Shown here piece by piece: positions 17,756 through 27,839 of a stretch of 64,000 bases of DNA. Made by a program: the position numbers and the translations under genes. Origin of the DNA: Pandoraea norimbergensis (GTDB taxonomy: Bacteria > Pseudomonadota > Gammaproteobacteria > Burkholderiales > Burkholderiaceae). Location of the stretch: NCBI RefSeq assembly GCF_001465545.3, contig NZ_CP013480.3, forward strand, positions 2,728,001-2,792,000. Reading direction: 5' to 3'. The notes under the pieces were generated by a model. That model made no database searches. It worked only from the letters and a program-made list of their open reading frames with translations, and was not told where the DNA came from. Position 1 is the first letter of the stretch. Each line of letters opens with the position of its first letter.

Positions 17756-19027
17756 GTGCAACGAGCAAAGAAGTGGATCGTTTTTGGCGGCATCGCCGCA
17801 CTGTGTGTGGGTATCGGTGTCAGCGTCATTCGTGCCGACGGGCGTCAATCGCCGTCAACGCCCGACTCGAAGGCCGCCAACGCGGCGAAGCAGGATGCGC
17901 ATGCCGATCATGACGACGCGAAGGCGTCGGGCGCTGCCCACGGTGAGGGCGATGACGATCATGACGACCATGCCGACGAGGCCAAGGCTGGTGGCGACGA
18001 GCGTGTGACGCTGACCGACGCGCAACAGTCGGCTGCGGGCATCGAGATCAAGACAGCGGGGGCGGCTCAGATTTCCGAGCAAATGGAATTGCCCGGCGAA
18101 GTTCGCTTCAACGAGGACCGGACGGCGCACGTGGTGCCGCGCGTGCCGGGCGTGGTCGAGCGGGTCAACGTGAGTCTCGGGCAGCAGGTCAAGCGCGGTG
18201 ACGTGCTCGCGGTGCTGTTCAGCACACAAGTGTCGGAGCAACGGGCGGAACTGCTCACCGCGCAGGAGCGCAGAGCCGGTGCGCTCAAGACGTACGAGCG
18301 CGAAAAGATGTTGTGGGAAGAAAAGATCTCGGCAGAACAAGACTTCATCGCCGCACAACAGGTCTTGCGGGAAGCGGACATTGCAGTGCGCAATGCCCGG
18401 CAAAAGCTGAGTGCCGTGGGCGCGAGCGCTGCGTCCGGTGACGGGTTGAACCGGATTGAACTGCGTGCGCCGTTCGACGGCACCGTCGTGGAGAAGCACG
18501 CTGCGCTGGGCGAAGCCGTCACGGAGACGGCCAACCTGTTCACGCTGTCCGATATGGGCACTGTGTGGGCCGAGATCGCCGTACCGTCCCAATCGCTTGG
18601 TGCGGTGCGCGTGGGCACCCCCGTGACCGTGCGCTCGACCGCCTTCGATTCACAGGCGAAGGGCACCGTGGCCTACGTCGGCTCGCTGCTGGGCGAACAG
18701 ACTCGCACGGCCAAGGCGCGGGTGTCGCTTGAGAACCCGGACCGCATGTGGCGTCCCGGCGTGTTCGTGAATGTCTTCATCGGTACGAGTCAGGTCAATG
18801 TGCCGGTGGCGGTTGCCGAGGCAGCGATTCAGACCGTCGAGGGCCGCACGGTCGTCTTCGTCAAGACGGCGCAGGGGTTTGTCGCCACGCCGGTGAAGAC
18901 CGGTCGCCGCGACGACACGCACGTCGAAATCGTCAGCGGACTGGCACCCGACACCCCCTACGTGGCCGCCAACAGCTTCGTGCTCAAAGCCGAACTCGGC
19001 AAGAGCACGGCTGAGCACAGCCACTGA
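17756..19027 (+). CDS. czcB: CzcB-type membrane fusion protein
   Basis: A 423-residue periplasmic adaptor starting at GTG with GAGGA upstream. One N-terminal membrane anchor (residues 5-25) is followed by a His/Asp-rich stretch (about residues 40-80, with HADHDD and DDDHDDHADE) that probably binds metal. Then come the HlyD/RND adaptor parts: GEVRFNEDRTAHVVPRVPGV (lipoyl half), a coiled hairpin around residues 160-210, and RAPFDGTVVEKHAALGE. It links CzcA to CzcC and may load periplasmic metal. 17 nt before czcA. Confidence 0.94.
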   Translation: MQRAKKWIVFGGIAALCVGIGVSVIRADGRQSPSTPDSKAANAAKQDAHADHDDAKASGAAHGEGDDDHDDHADEAKAGGDERVTLTDAQQSAAGIEIKTAGAAQISEQMELPGEVRFNEDRTAHVVPRVPGVVERVNVSLGQQVKRGDVLAVLFSTQVSEQRAELLTAQERRAGALKTYEREKMLWEEKISAEQDFIAAQQVLREADIAVRNARQKLSAVGASAASGDGLNRIELRAPFDGTVVEKHAALGEAVTETANLFTLSDMGTVWAEIAVPSQSLGAVRVGTPVTVRSTAFDSQAKGTVAYVGSLLGEQTRTAKARVSLENPDRMWRPGVFVNVFIGTSQVNVPVAVAEAAIQTVEGRTVVFVKTAQGFVATPVKTGRRDDTHVEIVSGLAPDTPYVAANSFVLKAELGKSTAEHSH

Positions 19028-19044
19028 GCCCCGGAGCCAGACGC

Positions 19045-22000
19045 ATGTTCGAACGCATTATTCAGTTCTCGATTGCGCACCGCTGGCTGGTGCTGATCGT
19101 CACGCTCGCCGTCGCCATTGCCGGTGTCTTCGCCTATCAGCGACTGCCCATCGATGCGGTGCCCGACATCACCAACGTGCAGGTGCAGATCAACACGAAT
19201 GTGCCCGGATACTCACCGCTCGAAGCGGAGCAGCGCGTCACGTATCCGATCGAGACCGCGATGTCGGGCCTGCCGGGGCTTGAGCAAACGCGCTCGATGT
19301 CGCGCTATGGCTTGTCGCAGGTCACGGTCATCTTCAAGGACGGCACCGACATCTATTTTGCCCGCCAACTCGTGGGCGAACGCATCGCACAGGCGCGCGA
19401 GAAATTGCCCGCCGGCATCAACCCGGAGATGGGCCCGATCTCCACCGGGCTAGGGGAAATCTATCTCTGGACGGTCGAGGCTTCGCCCGACGCGCGCAAG
19501 CCCGACAACACCCCCTACACGTCGACCGATCTGCGCGAAGTGCAGGACTGGATCATCAAGCCGCAGCTTCGTAGCGTGCCCGGTGTCACCGAGATCAATA
19601 CGATCGGCGGCTTTGCCAAGGAGTATCAGATTGCGCCGGACCCGGCGCGGCTGATCGCTTACGGGCTGACGTTTACCGACGTCGTGCGCGCATTGGAGCG
19701 CAACAACGCCAACGTGGGGGCGGGTTACATCGAGCGGCGCGGGGAGCAGTATCTGGTTCGCGTGCCTGCACAAGTCGAAAGCGCGGAGGACATCGGCAAC
19801 GTCGTCCTCAACAACGTGAACGGTGTTCCGGTACGGGTGAAGGACGTTGCAGAGGTCTCACTCGGGCGTGAACTGCGCACCGGCGCCGCGACTGAGAACG
19901 GCCGCGAGGTCGTGCTCGGCACGGTGTTCATGCTGATCGGCGAGAACAGCCGCACCGTGTCGCGTGCCGTGTCGGAAAAGATGATCTCGATCAACAAGAG
20001 CCTGCCGCCCGGCGTCTCCGCCATTCCGGTGTACGACCGCACCGTGCTGGTGGAAAAGGCGATTGCGACCGTCAAGAAGAACCTGCTTGAAGGCGCGGCG
20101 CTGGTGATCGCCATTCTTTTCCTGTTCCTCGGCAATCTGCGTGCCGCGCTGATCACCGCGCTCGTGATTCCGTTGTCCATGCTGATGACCTTTACCGGCA
20201 TGGCGGCCGGCCGGGTCAGCGCCAATTTGATGAGCCTCGGCGCACTCGACTTCGGCATCATCGTCGACGGGGCGGTCGTGATCGTCGAGAACTGCGTGTT
20301 GCGGCTCGCGCATGCGCAGCGGGCGCATGGCCGCCCGCTCACCATGCAGGAGCGCTTGCATGAGGTCTACGCCGCAGCGCGTGAAGCCAGACGCCCGTTG
20401 CTGTTCGGTCAAGCCATCATCATGGTGGTCTATCTGCCGATCTTTGCCCTCACAGGTGTTGAAGGGAAGATGTTCCACCCGATGGCAATCACCGTAGTCA
20501 TGGCGTTGGGCGCGGCAATGGTGCTCTCGGTCACGTTCATTCCTGCGGCGGTGGCGGCCTTTATCGGCAACCGGGTGGAGGAGAAAGAGAACCGCGTCAT
20601 GGGGGCCGCGCGCCGTCTATATGAACCCGCGCTTGACTGGGCTTTCGGAAACGCTCGCGTCGTGCTGGCCGGTGCCGTCATCGCCGTGCTCATGACATTC
20701 GGCCTGGCAACCCGGCTGGGCAGCGAATTCATGCCGAATCTCAATGAAGGCGATCTCTCGATTCAGGCGTTACGCATTCCGGGCACCAGTCTCACGCAGT
20801 CGGTGCAGATGCAGCAGCAGTTGGAAAAGGCGTTGATCTCGCAATTGCCGGAAGTCGAGCGCGTGTTTGCGCGAACCGGCACCGCAGAGGTCGCTTCGGA
20901 CCCGATGCCGCCAAACATTTCCGACGGCTACATCATGCTCAAGCCGAAGAGCGCATGGCCCGATCCGAACAAGACGCGCGAGCAACTGATTGAAGAGGTC
21001 ACTCGTGTCGCGCAATCGATTCCGGGCAGCAACTACGAGTTCTCGCAGCCGATCCAGCTTCGCTTCAACGAGTTGATTTCCGGCGTGCGCAGCGATGTGG
21101 GCGTGAAGATATTCGGCGACGACATGAACGTGCTGAACGAAGTGGCTGGCCGCATGAGCGCGCGATTGCAAGCGATTCCGGGCGCGACGGAAGTCAAGGT
21201 CGAGCAGACATCCGGGCTGCCGATGCTGACGATCAACATCGACCGGGCGAAGATTGCACGTTACGGCATCAACGTTGCGGATGTGCAGGACACGGTCGCC
21301 GCCGCGCTTGGCGGGCAGACGGCGGGCACGTTGTTTCAGGGGGATCGCCGGTTCAGCATCGTCGTGCGCCTGTCGGATAACGTGCGCGAGAACCTCGATG
21401 CGATCCGGCGCTTGCCGATCTCGCTCCCCGCTGCGAGTGCGGCAACGCCACGCGGCGACGGTGTCGTGGGCGACCCGGCAATGCAACGTGCCGCGTTCAT
21501 TCCGCTGTCCGAAGTCGCCACGCTGGATCTGAGCCCCGGCCCGAACCAGATCAGTCGCGAGAACGGCAAACGCCGAATCGTGGTGAGCGCGAATGTGCGG
21601 GGCCGCGATCTGGGATCGTTTGTCGAAGACGCGCGCGTCGAGATCGAGAAAGTTGCGCTGCCTGCCGGGTACTGGACGGCTTGGGGCGGCCAGTTCGAGC
21701 AGTTGCAGTCGGCGTCCGACCGGTTGAAGATCGTCGTGCCGGTGGCGTTGTTGCTGGTGTTTGCGCTGCTGTTCGCCATGTTCAACAACGTGCGCGACGG
21801 TCTGATCGTGTTCACGGGCATTCCGTTTGCCCTGAGCGGCGGGTTGGTCGCGCTGTGGTTGCGTGGCATTCCGCTCTCCATCACGGCGGCGGTAGGCTTT
21901 ATCGCGCTTTCAGGCGTGGCGGTGCTCAACGGTCTGGTGCTGATATCCTTCATCCGGAATCTCCGAGACGGCGGAAGCCCGTTGGACGTGGCCGTTCGGG

Positions 22001-22269
22001 AAGGCGCGCTGACGCGCCTGCGCCCGGTGCTGATGACGGCACTGGTCGCGTCGCTCGGTTTTGTGCCCATGGCGATTGCCACGGGCACGGGTGCTGAGGT
22101 GCAGCGCCCGCTGGCGACCGTTGTCATTGGTGGCATTCTGTCTTCCACCATGCTGACCTTGCTGGTGCTGCCTGTGCTCTATCGTGCCGTATGCCGGCGC
22201 GAGGCGCAGGGCGGGACGGCCAATCGTTGGGTTGCCCGGATGGGACGTAAATTCCGCCGGCAGAGTTAG
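19045..22269 (+). CDS. czcA: CzcA-type heavy-metal RND efflux pump
   Basis: A 1074-residue proton-driven inner-membrane pump of the HME-RND subfamily. Seen are [14 protein letters not shown] at the N-terminus, two large periplasmic loops, and in the fourth helix region the HME proton-relay signature [15 protein letters not shown] with its two aspartates and glutamate. The C-terminal half repeats the 12-helix pattern ([30 protein letters not shown]). Length fits CzcA/CusA. It exports divalent cations from periplasm or cytosol through CzcBC. The start follows czcB closely. Confidence 0.96.
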   Translation: MFERIIQFSIAHRWLVLIVTLAVAIAGVFAYQRLPIDAVPDITNVQVQINTNVPGYSPLEAEQRVTYPIETAMSGLPGLEQTRSMSRYGLSQVTVIFKDGTDIYFARQLVGERIAQAREKLPAGINPEMGPISTGLGEIYLWTVEASPDARKPDNTPYTSTDLREVQDWIIKPQLRSVPGVTEINTIGGFAKEYQIAPDPARLIAYGLTFTDVVRALERNNANVGAGYIERRGEQYLVRVPAQVESAEDIGNVVLNNVNGVPVRVKDVAEVSLGRELRTGAATENGREVVLGTVFMLIGENSRTVSRAVSEKMISINKSLPPGVSAIPVYDRTVLVEKAIATVKKNLLEGAALVIAILFLFLGNLRAALITALVIPLSMLMTFTGMAAGRVSANLMSLGALDFGIIVDGAVVIVENCVLRLAHAQRAHGRPLTMQERLHEVYAAAREARRPLLFGQAIIMVVYLPIFALTGVEGKMFHPMAITVVMALGAAMVLSVTFIPAAVAAFIGNRVEEKENRVMGAARRLYEPALDWAFGNARVVLAGAVIAVLMTFGLATRLGSEFMPNLNEGDLSIQALRIPGTSLTQSVQMQQQLEKALISQLPEVERVFARTGTAEVASDPMPPNISDGYIMLKPKSAWPDPNKTREQLIEEVTRVAQSIPGSNYEFSQPIQLRFNELISGVRSDVGVKIFGDDMNVLNEVAGRMSARLQAIPGATEVKVEQTSGLPMLTINIDRAKIARYGINVADVQDTVAAALGGQTAGTLFQGDRRFSIVVRLSDNVRENLDAIRRLPISLPAASAATPRGDGVVGDPAMQRAAFIPLSEVATLDLSPGPNQISRENGKRRIVVSANVRGRDLGSFVEDARVEIEKVALPAGYWTAWGGQFEQLQSASDRLKIVVPVALLLVFALLFAMFNNVRDGLIVFTGIPFALSGGLVALWLRGIPLSITAAVGFIALSGVAVLNGLVLISFIRNLRDGGSPLDVAVREGALTRLRPVLMTALVASLGFVPMAIATGTGAEVQRPLATVVIGGILSSTMLTLLVLPVLYRAVCRREAQGGTANRWVARMGRKFRRQS

Positions 22270-22295
22270 TGGTTCAACGTCAACTTAGGAACGAA

Positions 22296-22979
22296 ATGCG
22301 CATTCTTGTCGTCGAGGACGAGCACAAGACGGGGCAGTACCTGAAGAAGGGGCTGACGGAGGCTGGCTATGTCGTCGACCTCGCCGTCGACGGCGTGGAC
22401 GGTCTGCACATGGCCACCACACTCGCGTACGACCTTGTTGTCCTCGACGTCATGCTGCCGGGCAAGGACGGCTGGCAGGTGCTGGCCGAACTCCGGGCGC
22501 GCCGCCACACGCCGGTGCTGTTTCTGACCGCGCGTGACGATCTCGACGAGCGCATCAAGGGACTCGATCTCGGCGCTGACGATTACATGACGAAACCGTT
22601 CGCGTTTGCCGAGTTGCTGGCGCGCGTGCGGACCATCTTGCGCCGTGGGCGCACGCGTGAGCCCGACGTCTTGCAGATCGGCGATCTCGAATTGAATCTG
22701 CTCGGTCACAAGGCAGTGCGCCAAGGCACGAGCATTACGCTGACGGCGAAGGAATTCCTGCTGCTGGCCTTGTTGATGCGACGCCACGGCGAGATATTGC
22801 CGAGAAGCCTGATTGCCTCGCAGGTCTGGGACGTCAACTTCGACAGCGATACCAATATTGTCGATGTGACGATGCGACGCCTTCGCGCCAAGATCGATGA
22901 TCCGTTTGCCACGAAGATGATTCATACCGTCCGAGGCATGGGCTACGTGCTGGAACTTCGCGAGCCTCGCGAATCATGA
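22296..22979 (+). CDS. czcR: Heavy-metal response regulator CzcR/IrlR (OmpR family)
   Basis: A 227-residue OmpR-type regulator. The receiver domain has acidic residues in MRILVVEDE, the phosphorylatable Asp51 in [10 protein letters not shown], and the [15 protein letters not shown] switch lysine segment. The DNA-binding winged helix ends RRLRAKIDD...[11 protein letters not shown]. The frame is open from 22269, but ATG 22296 with AGGA upstream gives the family start. It overlaps czcS by 4 nt (ATGA). It should activate the promoter blocks at 16284 and perhaps 15281. Confidence 0.93.
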   Translation: MRILVVEDEHKTGQYLKKGLTEAGYVVDLAVDGVDGLHMATTLAYDLVVLDVMLPGKDGWQVLAELRARRHTPVLFLTARDDLDERIKGLDLGADDYMTKPFAFAELLARVRTILRRGRTREPDVLQIGDLELNLLGHKAVRQGTSITLTAKEFLLLALLMRRHGEILPRSLIASQVWDVNFDSDTNIVDVTMRRLRAKIDDPFATKMIHTVRGMGYVLELREPRES

Positions 22980-24445
22980 CGAACGCTGCCGAACCGCTAC
23001 GGCATGCCCGGTCGATGCGCGCCAGACTCACGCTGTTTATCGCTGGCTGCATGTTCACTGTGCTGGCGCTCATGGGCTTGTATCTCTACTTCGCACTGGC
23101 AGAACAACTGCGTGCACGCGCCCATCAGGACCTTCTCGGCACTGTCAGTTCGTTGCGCTCGGAGCTCAGAGGCATCACTGACAAGTCGGAGATCGGTGCC
23201 AATCCGCGCCGATGGTACGACGCGACGCACGGGCATCAGAATCTGGACTTCGCCGTGCTGGATGCCAGCGGGAAGACGTTGATCGCGAGTCGTGGCTACC
23301 GTGCCCCCGCAACGGCGCTGACGTACGTCGACAGCCACAACATTCCGCATGAGCGCCACGTTCAGAAGATCGCTAACGCTGAGTTAGGCGTCCGGCTGCG
23401 TTATGTCGCGGCCGACGACGTCATCGGACAAGGCGGCGAGCACGTCATGATCGTGGTGCAACTCGATCCGCGAGAGCAGGTCAACGTGCTGGCCAGTTTC
23501 GCGCTCACGGCAGTGGTGGCGTTGATTGTGGGCACGTTGCTGGTGGCGGCCATGGCGTACTGGTTGGTGACCCTCGGATTAAAACCCTTGCGCACGCTCA
23601 CACAGGCCGCCGAGCAGGTATCGAGCGAACGGCTTGGCCAGCCGCTGGCGGACGACGACACCCCGGCAGAGCTGCGCGACCTCTCGCACGCGTTCAATCG
23701 CATGCTCGCCCGGCTGAACGATTCCTTTACGCGGCTTTCGCAGTTCTCGTCCGATCTGGCGCATGACCTGCGCACGCCGCTATCGAACCTGATGGGTGAG
23801 TCACAGGTCGCCCTTTCACGGGAGCGCACGCCAGCGGAGTACAAGGCAATTCTCGCGTCGAACATCGAGGAATGCGAGCGGCTGTCGCACATGATCACGT
23901 CGATGCTGTTTCTGGCGCGTGCCGATGCCGCCCACGCGAAATTGCAACGGGAACCCACGGCATTGCACGAGCTTGCGGCGTCGATTGCCGAGGACTTCGC
24001 GCCGATGGCGGAGGAGGGTGGTCTGACGATGCAGGTCAGCGGCGATGCCGTCTGCGTCGTCGATCGAGGGTTGGTGCGCCGTGCGCTCGCCAACTTGCTG
24101 ACCAATGCGATTCGCCATTCACGCCCGGGCAGCACGATATCGATACGTTGCTCGGCATTCCCCGACGGTGCTGAAATTGCCGTCCACAATCAGGGCGACG
24201 TGATCCCCGAAATACATCTGCCGAGAATCTTCGACCGCCTGTACCGCGTGGACCCGTCGCGCCATAACGACGGCAGCACACGAACCACAGGTACCGGCTT
24301 GGGGCTCGCCATCGTCAAATCGATCATGGAACTGCATGCCGGCTCAGTGACCGCGACAAGCGACGCCACTGCCGGGACAGAGTTTCGCCTGCATTTTCCG
24401 GCGAAGGCGGGTGGCCTCACGTCGTCGGTACCGCGCGCCCTATAG
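22976..24445 (+). CDS. czcS: Heavy-metal sensor histidine kinase CzcS/IrlS
   Basis: A 489-residue sensor kinase. Two membrane helices (about residues 18-40 and 168-192) bracket a periplasmic sensor of about 125 residues. A HAMP linker ([14 protein letters not shown]) leads to the dimerisation helix with the phospho-accepting histidine in [16 protein letters not shown], and the ATPase has the N box ([12 protein letters not shown]), [10 protein letters not shown] and [12 protein letters not shown]. It phosphorylates CzcR in response to periplasmic metal. Its last 29 nt overlap, tail to tail, the end of the anti-sigma gene on the other strand. Confidence 0.93.
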   Translation: MTNAAEPLRHARSMRARLTLFIAGCMFTVLALMGLYLYFALAEQLRARAHQDLLGTVSSLRSELRGITDKSEIGANPRRWYDATHGHQNLDFAVLDASGKTLIASRGYRAPATALTYVDSHNIPHERHVQKIANAELGVRLRYVAADDVIGQGGEHVMIVVQLDPREQVNVLASFALTAVVALIVGTLLVAAMAYWLVTLGLKPLRTLTQAAEQVSSERLGQPLADDDTPAELRDLSHAFNRMLARLNDSFTRLSQFSSDLAHDLRTPLSNLMGESQVALSRERTPAEYKAILASNIEECERLSHMITSMLFLARADAAHAKLQREPTALHELAASIAEDFAPMAEEGGLTMQVSGDAVCVVDRGLVRRALANLLTNAIRHSRPGSTISIRCSAFPDGAEIAVHNQGDVIPEIHLPRIFDRLYRVDPSRHNDGSTRTTGTGLGLAIVKSIMELHAGSVTATSDATAGTEFRLHFPAKAGGLTSSVPRAL

Positions 24446-25115
24446 ACAGGATGGGCCCCGTCGGACGCCCGATCGGCGACCCGTTGGGCGGCTCAAGCGT
24501 GATCTCGAACAGTTGATTGGGTTGCATCGGCGGCAGGCGATCGAGTGAAATTTCCAACGATTCGCCCGCTTGTACCAGACCCAACGACATCGGCGCGGAC
24601 CAGCCATCGGCCTTGGTCCAGAACTGCAACGCCTTGGCGGGCTGCACTTCCTGCGACTTCAGCGGTATCAGGCGCAGTTTCCGGTTCGCGCCGACTTGCA
24701 CCAGCCACGCCGGTGTCTTGTCCTGCGGCGACATGAGCACGACGACAAATTGCGGCACCGGTGCCGGTGTACGAAGCTGGACGCCGAGCACCACCGCAAG
24801 CACCACCGTTGCAAACGACGCGGCAAGGGCGCCGGTACGCCAGAATCGAACGCTGTTCCACCAGCGCCCCCATCCTTGGGCGCCTGTGGTTGACGTGCTT
24901 CTGCGGATTCTCGGCCAAAGCTGTTTTGAAGGCGGCAAGGGCGCCACGGTGTCGGCCAGTGGCTGGAGTCGCGCTTCCCACTCGGCGACTTTGGCGGTCA
25001 ACACGGGTTCGTGGCGCAGACGCGCCTGCACGGCTTGCCGTTGCGCCCATGGCAGGGTGCCGACGACGTATTCGCCCGCAAGATCGTCGAGCGCGTTAAG
25101 TTCTTCTGGCGTCAT
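24417..25115 (-). CDS. Anti-sigma factor, RskA/anti-sigma-K type
   Basis: A membrane-bound anti-sigma factor of 232 residues. The cytosolic N-terminus (MTPEELNALDDLAGEYVVGT) is the sigma-binding zinc-less helix typical of RskA relatives, one membrane helix lies near residues 95-115 (TGALAASFATVVLAVVLG), and the periplasmic part is the RskA beta domain (LQFWTKADGW, PNQLFEITLEPPNGSPIGRP). ATG 25115 overlaps the sigma stop codon as ATGA. It would sequester the upstream-encoded sigma factor until an envelope signal. Convergent overlap with czcS by 29 nt. Confidence 0.88.
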   Translation of the reverse strand: MTPEELNALDDLAGEYVVGTLPWAQRQAVQARLRHEPVLTAKVAEWEARLQPLADTVAPLPPSKQLWPRIRRSTSTTGAQGWGRWWNSVRFWRTGALAASFATVVLAVVLGVQLRTPAPVPQFVVVLMSPQDKTPAWLVQVGANRKLRLIPLKSQEVQPAKALQFWTKADGWSAPMSLGLVQAGESLEISLDRLPPMQPNQLFEITLEPPNGSPIGRPTGPILSIGRAVPTT

Positions 25116-25675
25116 CCCATGCACTCACGTAGCGATTGCAGACCGCGTCGCACCCACGCTTTGACACTGCCGAGGGGCGAGCGGAGCCGCTCGGCGATTT
25201 CGCTGTGGGTATAGCCGTCGAGATAAGCGTGAAGAATGCTGGCACGTGGCGACGCGTCGAGCCGTTCCAGACATTCGCCGAGGCGGCCCAGCATTAGCGG
25301 ATCGACCGAAAATGAATTCGAAGCCGCTTCATGCACGGCATCGGTACTCACATGGGCATCAAGGGTTTCGTCGTCCATATCGACCTCACGCTGACGCCCC
25401 CGGATGGCATTCAAGGCCTGATGCCGGACGATGCTGAAAATCCAGCCACGCCCCGAGCCACGGGCGGCGTCGAAGCTGGCCGCGTTGGTCCACAGGCTGA
25501 CGAAGGCATCGTGCAGGACGTCTTCGGCCAATTGCCGGTCGCGCACAATGCGCTGGGCCACGCCGAGAAGGTAGGCGCCATCGCGCTCATAAAGCCGCTG
25601 TAGCGCCCGACGATCCTTGCTGCCACACGCGGCAATCAATGATTCGTAGTCAAAATCATCCTTCTCGTCGTGCAC
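25112..25675 (-). CDS. ECF RNA polymerase sigma factor (SigK/RpoE-like)
   Basis: A sigma-70 family ECF factor of about 187 residues. Region 2 has RIVRDRQLAEDVLHDAFVSLW and GWIFSIVRHQALNAIRGRQR. Region 4 has LDGYTHSEIAERLRSPLGSV followed by KAWVRRGLQSLRECMG. The frame opens at GTG 25714, but GTG 25675 with GAGAGG 5 nt upstream fits the family N-terminus better. It is followed by its anti-sigma with a 4-nt overlap. Regulon unknown; the upstream DUF3455 gene 52+ nt away may belong to it. Confidence 0.9.
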   Translation of the reverse strand: MHDEKDDFDYESLIAACGSKDRRALQRLYERDGAYLLGVAQRIVRDRQLAEDVLHDAFVSLWTNAASFDAARGSGRGWIFSIVRHQALNAIRGRQREVDMDDETLDAHVSTDAVHEAASNSFSVDPLMLGRLGECLERLDASPRASILHAYLDGYTHSEIAERLRSPLGSVKAWVRRGLQSLRECMG

Positions 25676-25766
25676 GGGCACCTCTCGGAAGTCATCGGCG
25701 ATATGTCTTGGCACGCAATACAGATCGACTACGTCTTCCGCAAAATGCCCGTGGCTCAGACATGTG

Positions 25767-26315
25767 TCAAGCGGCTTTCCAGAAAATGTAGTCGGCCTGG
25801 TACTTCACCTTCTCCTTGGCGCCCTTCGTTGCCGTAGCGCAAGCGGACGTCGGCGCCACGCCACCTTGTGTGGCGAGCCGCTGGATATAGGTGACACCCT
25901 GCATGGCGCCCGGGCCGGAGGCCGGGTTTGCCTTGACCAATTGCAACGGGATGCTGCCTGCACCGGCGGGCGATATCGCGACCTGTGTGGCAGTGACCTT
26001 GGAACCGTCATTGGATTCCCACGTCGCGGGCGGGCCGTAGTACTTGCCGACGGCATTGCCGCTGCGGTCCATCAACACCGCGTCCGGGCCGATGAAAGTC
26101 CATTCCCACTGGCCTGCGGTGTCTTTCTTTTCCCGGCATTCGTAAAGAATTTCGCCTTTGCCGACGGTTTGCAGAGCAATCGTGTGACCGTCGGGGACAT
26201 TGACCGCTGCTGCCACCGGGGCTGGCGTACCTGACGTGCCGGCCATCGGCACGTTCTGAGCGCAAGCGGCGAGCAGGGTGGAGGCGGCGAGGCTGACTGA
26301 GACTATGCGCATCAT
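25767..26315 (-). CDS. DUF3455 lipoprotein
   Basis: A 182-residue protein with a lipoprotein signal (MMRIVSVSLAASTLLAAC, lipid-modified Cys near residue 18) and the DUF3455 domain: GKGEILYECRE, WEWTFIGPDAVLMDRSG, GKYYGPPATWESNDGSKV and YIQRLATQGGVAPTSAC. Function of the family is unknown. AGGAG precedes the first of two adjacent ATGs. It lies directly upstream of the sigma/anti-sigma pair on the same strand and might be co-transcribed or a target. Confidence 0.85.
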   Translation of the reverse strand: MMRIVSVSLAASTLLAACAQNVPMAGTSGTPAPVAAAVNVPDGHTIALQTVGKGEILYECREKKDTAGQWEWTFIGPDAVLMDRSGNAVGKYYGPPATWESNDGSKVTATQVAISPAGAGSIPLQLVKANPASGPGAMQGVTYIQRLATQGGVAPTSACATATKGAKEKVKYQADYIFWKAA

Positions 26316-26426
26316 GGCAAAACTCCTGTGTCGGATCGAGTCGTTTGGCGCCCTGAATATCGGGTCGCTACCTTCTCTACACACGAGATGCCGATCTGGA
26401 TGCAGATGAATGCAAATTTTTCGAAA

Positions 26427-26993
26427 TCAGTTGCCGCCGAGCAATTGCTTGCGAAGCGACGGCGCGCGGGTGCGTGGGTCGAGCCAGATACCGAAGAACG
26501 CCTGCGCGAAGGCCGGATCGTCAATTTCCGCCGATACGTTCCCGTTGAGATAGAACCGCGCCCCACGCCCCGGTAGATAGACGCCGCAAAGCTCGTCTCC
26601 GCGAGACACATCACCGAAGGCGCGTCGCATCGCGTCGCGCCATGCTGATAGCGTTGCGTCAGCAATCGGCTGTGTCGCCAGTCGCTGAATCTCGTCAATG
26701 CCTGTTGAGACGATGCGCGCACCGCTGAGGCTGCGCTCGTACGTCAACGACAGCGCAAACGGGATATCGGAAGACAGCGGTGCAATGGAGGCCTTGGGGG
26801 CCCAAAGCTCAGCCCGGTAAAGGCAGAAGCCCAGCACGCAAAATTCTCCCGCACCGATGTGGCGAGCCCCGGCGATGTCGTCGCGGCACCCGGCCCGTGC
26901 GTTGGAAACCGAGCCGGCAGCGATCAGGGAGACCGCGCACACCCAAGAGATGGCGAGGCGGCGGGTGGTCAACAGGGGGGAGGTCAGGATCAC
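26427..26993 (-). CDS. Chalcone isomerase-like exported protein
   Basis: A 188-residue exported protein. A signal peptide (ISWVCAVSLIAAGSVSNARA) leads to a fold resembling the bacterial chalcone-isomerase-like domain: GAGEFCVLGFCLYRAELW, FALSLTYERSLSG, and the late GVYLPGRGARFYLNGN with FGIWLDPRT. Bacterial members are not flavonoid enzymes and probably bind lipids or fatty acids. It begins after the lipocalin gene with a 3-nt gap, so both are one unit, fitting a lipid-handling theme. Confidence 0.8.
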   Translation of the reverse strand: MILTSPLLTTRRLAISWVCAVSLIAAGSVSNARAGCRDDIAGARHIGAGEFCVLGFCLYRAELWAPKASIAPLSSDIPFALSLTYERSLSGARIVSTGIDEIQRLATQPIADATLSAWRDAMRRAFGDVSRGDELCGVYLPGRGARFYLNGNVSAEIDDPAFAQAFFGIWLDPRTRAPSLRKQLLGGN

Positions 26994-26996
26994 CTG

Positions 26997-27593
26997 TCAG
27001 TCCTTTTCGCCGGGCGAAGCGAAGCCCGGCTGCCCAAGTTGCCCGCTCACCTGCGGCACCCGTCGAAAACGGGACGTGTCGTAACCCATCGCCTCAAAGC
27101 GCGCCAGCAGCCCGCGATAGGTGGCCTCATCCATCATGGGTTCGCGCGAGAAGACCCAGCCAAGCGACTTGTCGGGGTAACCGAGCAAGGTATAGCGATA
27201 ATCCGGGTCGACATACAAGGTGAGTTGCGAGACGTAAATCGGCCAGAAGAGTCGAACGCTCCAGCGCCCACCGCCGCTGCCGGGCACCACGCTGTCGAGG
27301 AATTGATAGTGACGTTCCGGTTGGTCGAAGCCGTCATTGCGTCCATAAAAGTGATCGTCGATCCGGCCGTCTTCGCGCAGATACCACTCGGCGCGGCTGC
27401 CCACGAAGTCTCGTTCGGCAAAGTACGGGATATTGGCTATCACGTACCAGCGGCCCATATAGCGGGGCAAATCGACAGGCACCACCTGTAGCGGGGTATT
27501 CGCCAGGGGATTCGGGTTGGCGGGCGCGCCCGAGCAGGCGCTCAGCAGCAGGCCAGCGATCGCAGTGAATACCAGCAAGGCGTTTCGCAGCAT
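26997..27593 (-). CDS. blc: Lipocalin family lipoprotein (Blc-like)
   Basis: A 198-residue lipoprotein. The lipobox is LLLSAC (Cys near residue 20), and the lipocalin GxW motif is present in YMGRWYVIANIPYF, followed by FWPIYVSQLTLYVDPDYRYTLLGYPDKSLGWVFSR, which matches Blc-type bacterial lipocalins. ATG 27593 was chosen because the upstream open frame only adds hydrophilic sequence before the lipobox. It probably sits in the outer membrane and binds lysophospholipids or fatty acids. First gene of a pair with the chalcone isomerase-like gene; the divergent gap of 246 nt to the next gene shows no clear feature. Confidence 0.87.
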   Translation of the reverse strand: MLRNALLVFTAIAGLLLSACSGAPANPNPLANTPLQVVPVDLPRYMGRWYVIANIPYFAERDFVGSRAEWYLREDGRIDDHFYGRNDGFDQPERHYQFLDSVVPGSGGGRWSVRLFWPIYVSQLTLYVDPDYRYTLLGYPDKSLGWVFSREPMMDEATYRGLLARFEAMGYDTSRFRRVPQVSGQLGQPGFASPGEKD

Positions 27594-27839
27594 AGGGTCT
27601 CCGGCATCGAACAGGGGCGATGGGGGCAATGTGTGCGTATACGAGTGGCGCGGCCCATCGGATGCAGATGTCGTCAAGAAAATGGACATTTTTTTGTTCA
27701 TCCTGCATCCGGAAGCCGATCTGGCACGTATTCGAACCTGTGCGCCCGTTGCCGTGGCTATCGGCAATGCCACCACATGGGCGCGCACGCGCATCGTTGT
27801 TCAATTCGCACGAGATCAACCAAAGTCATGGGAGCCACA

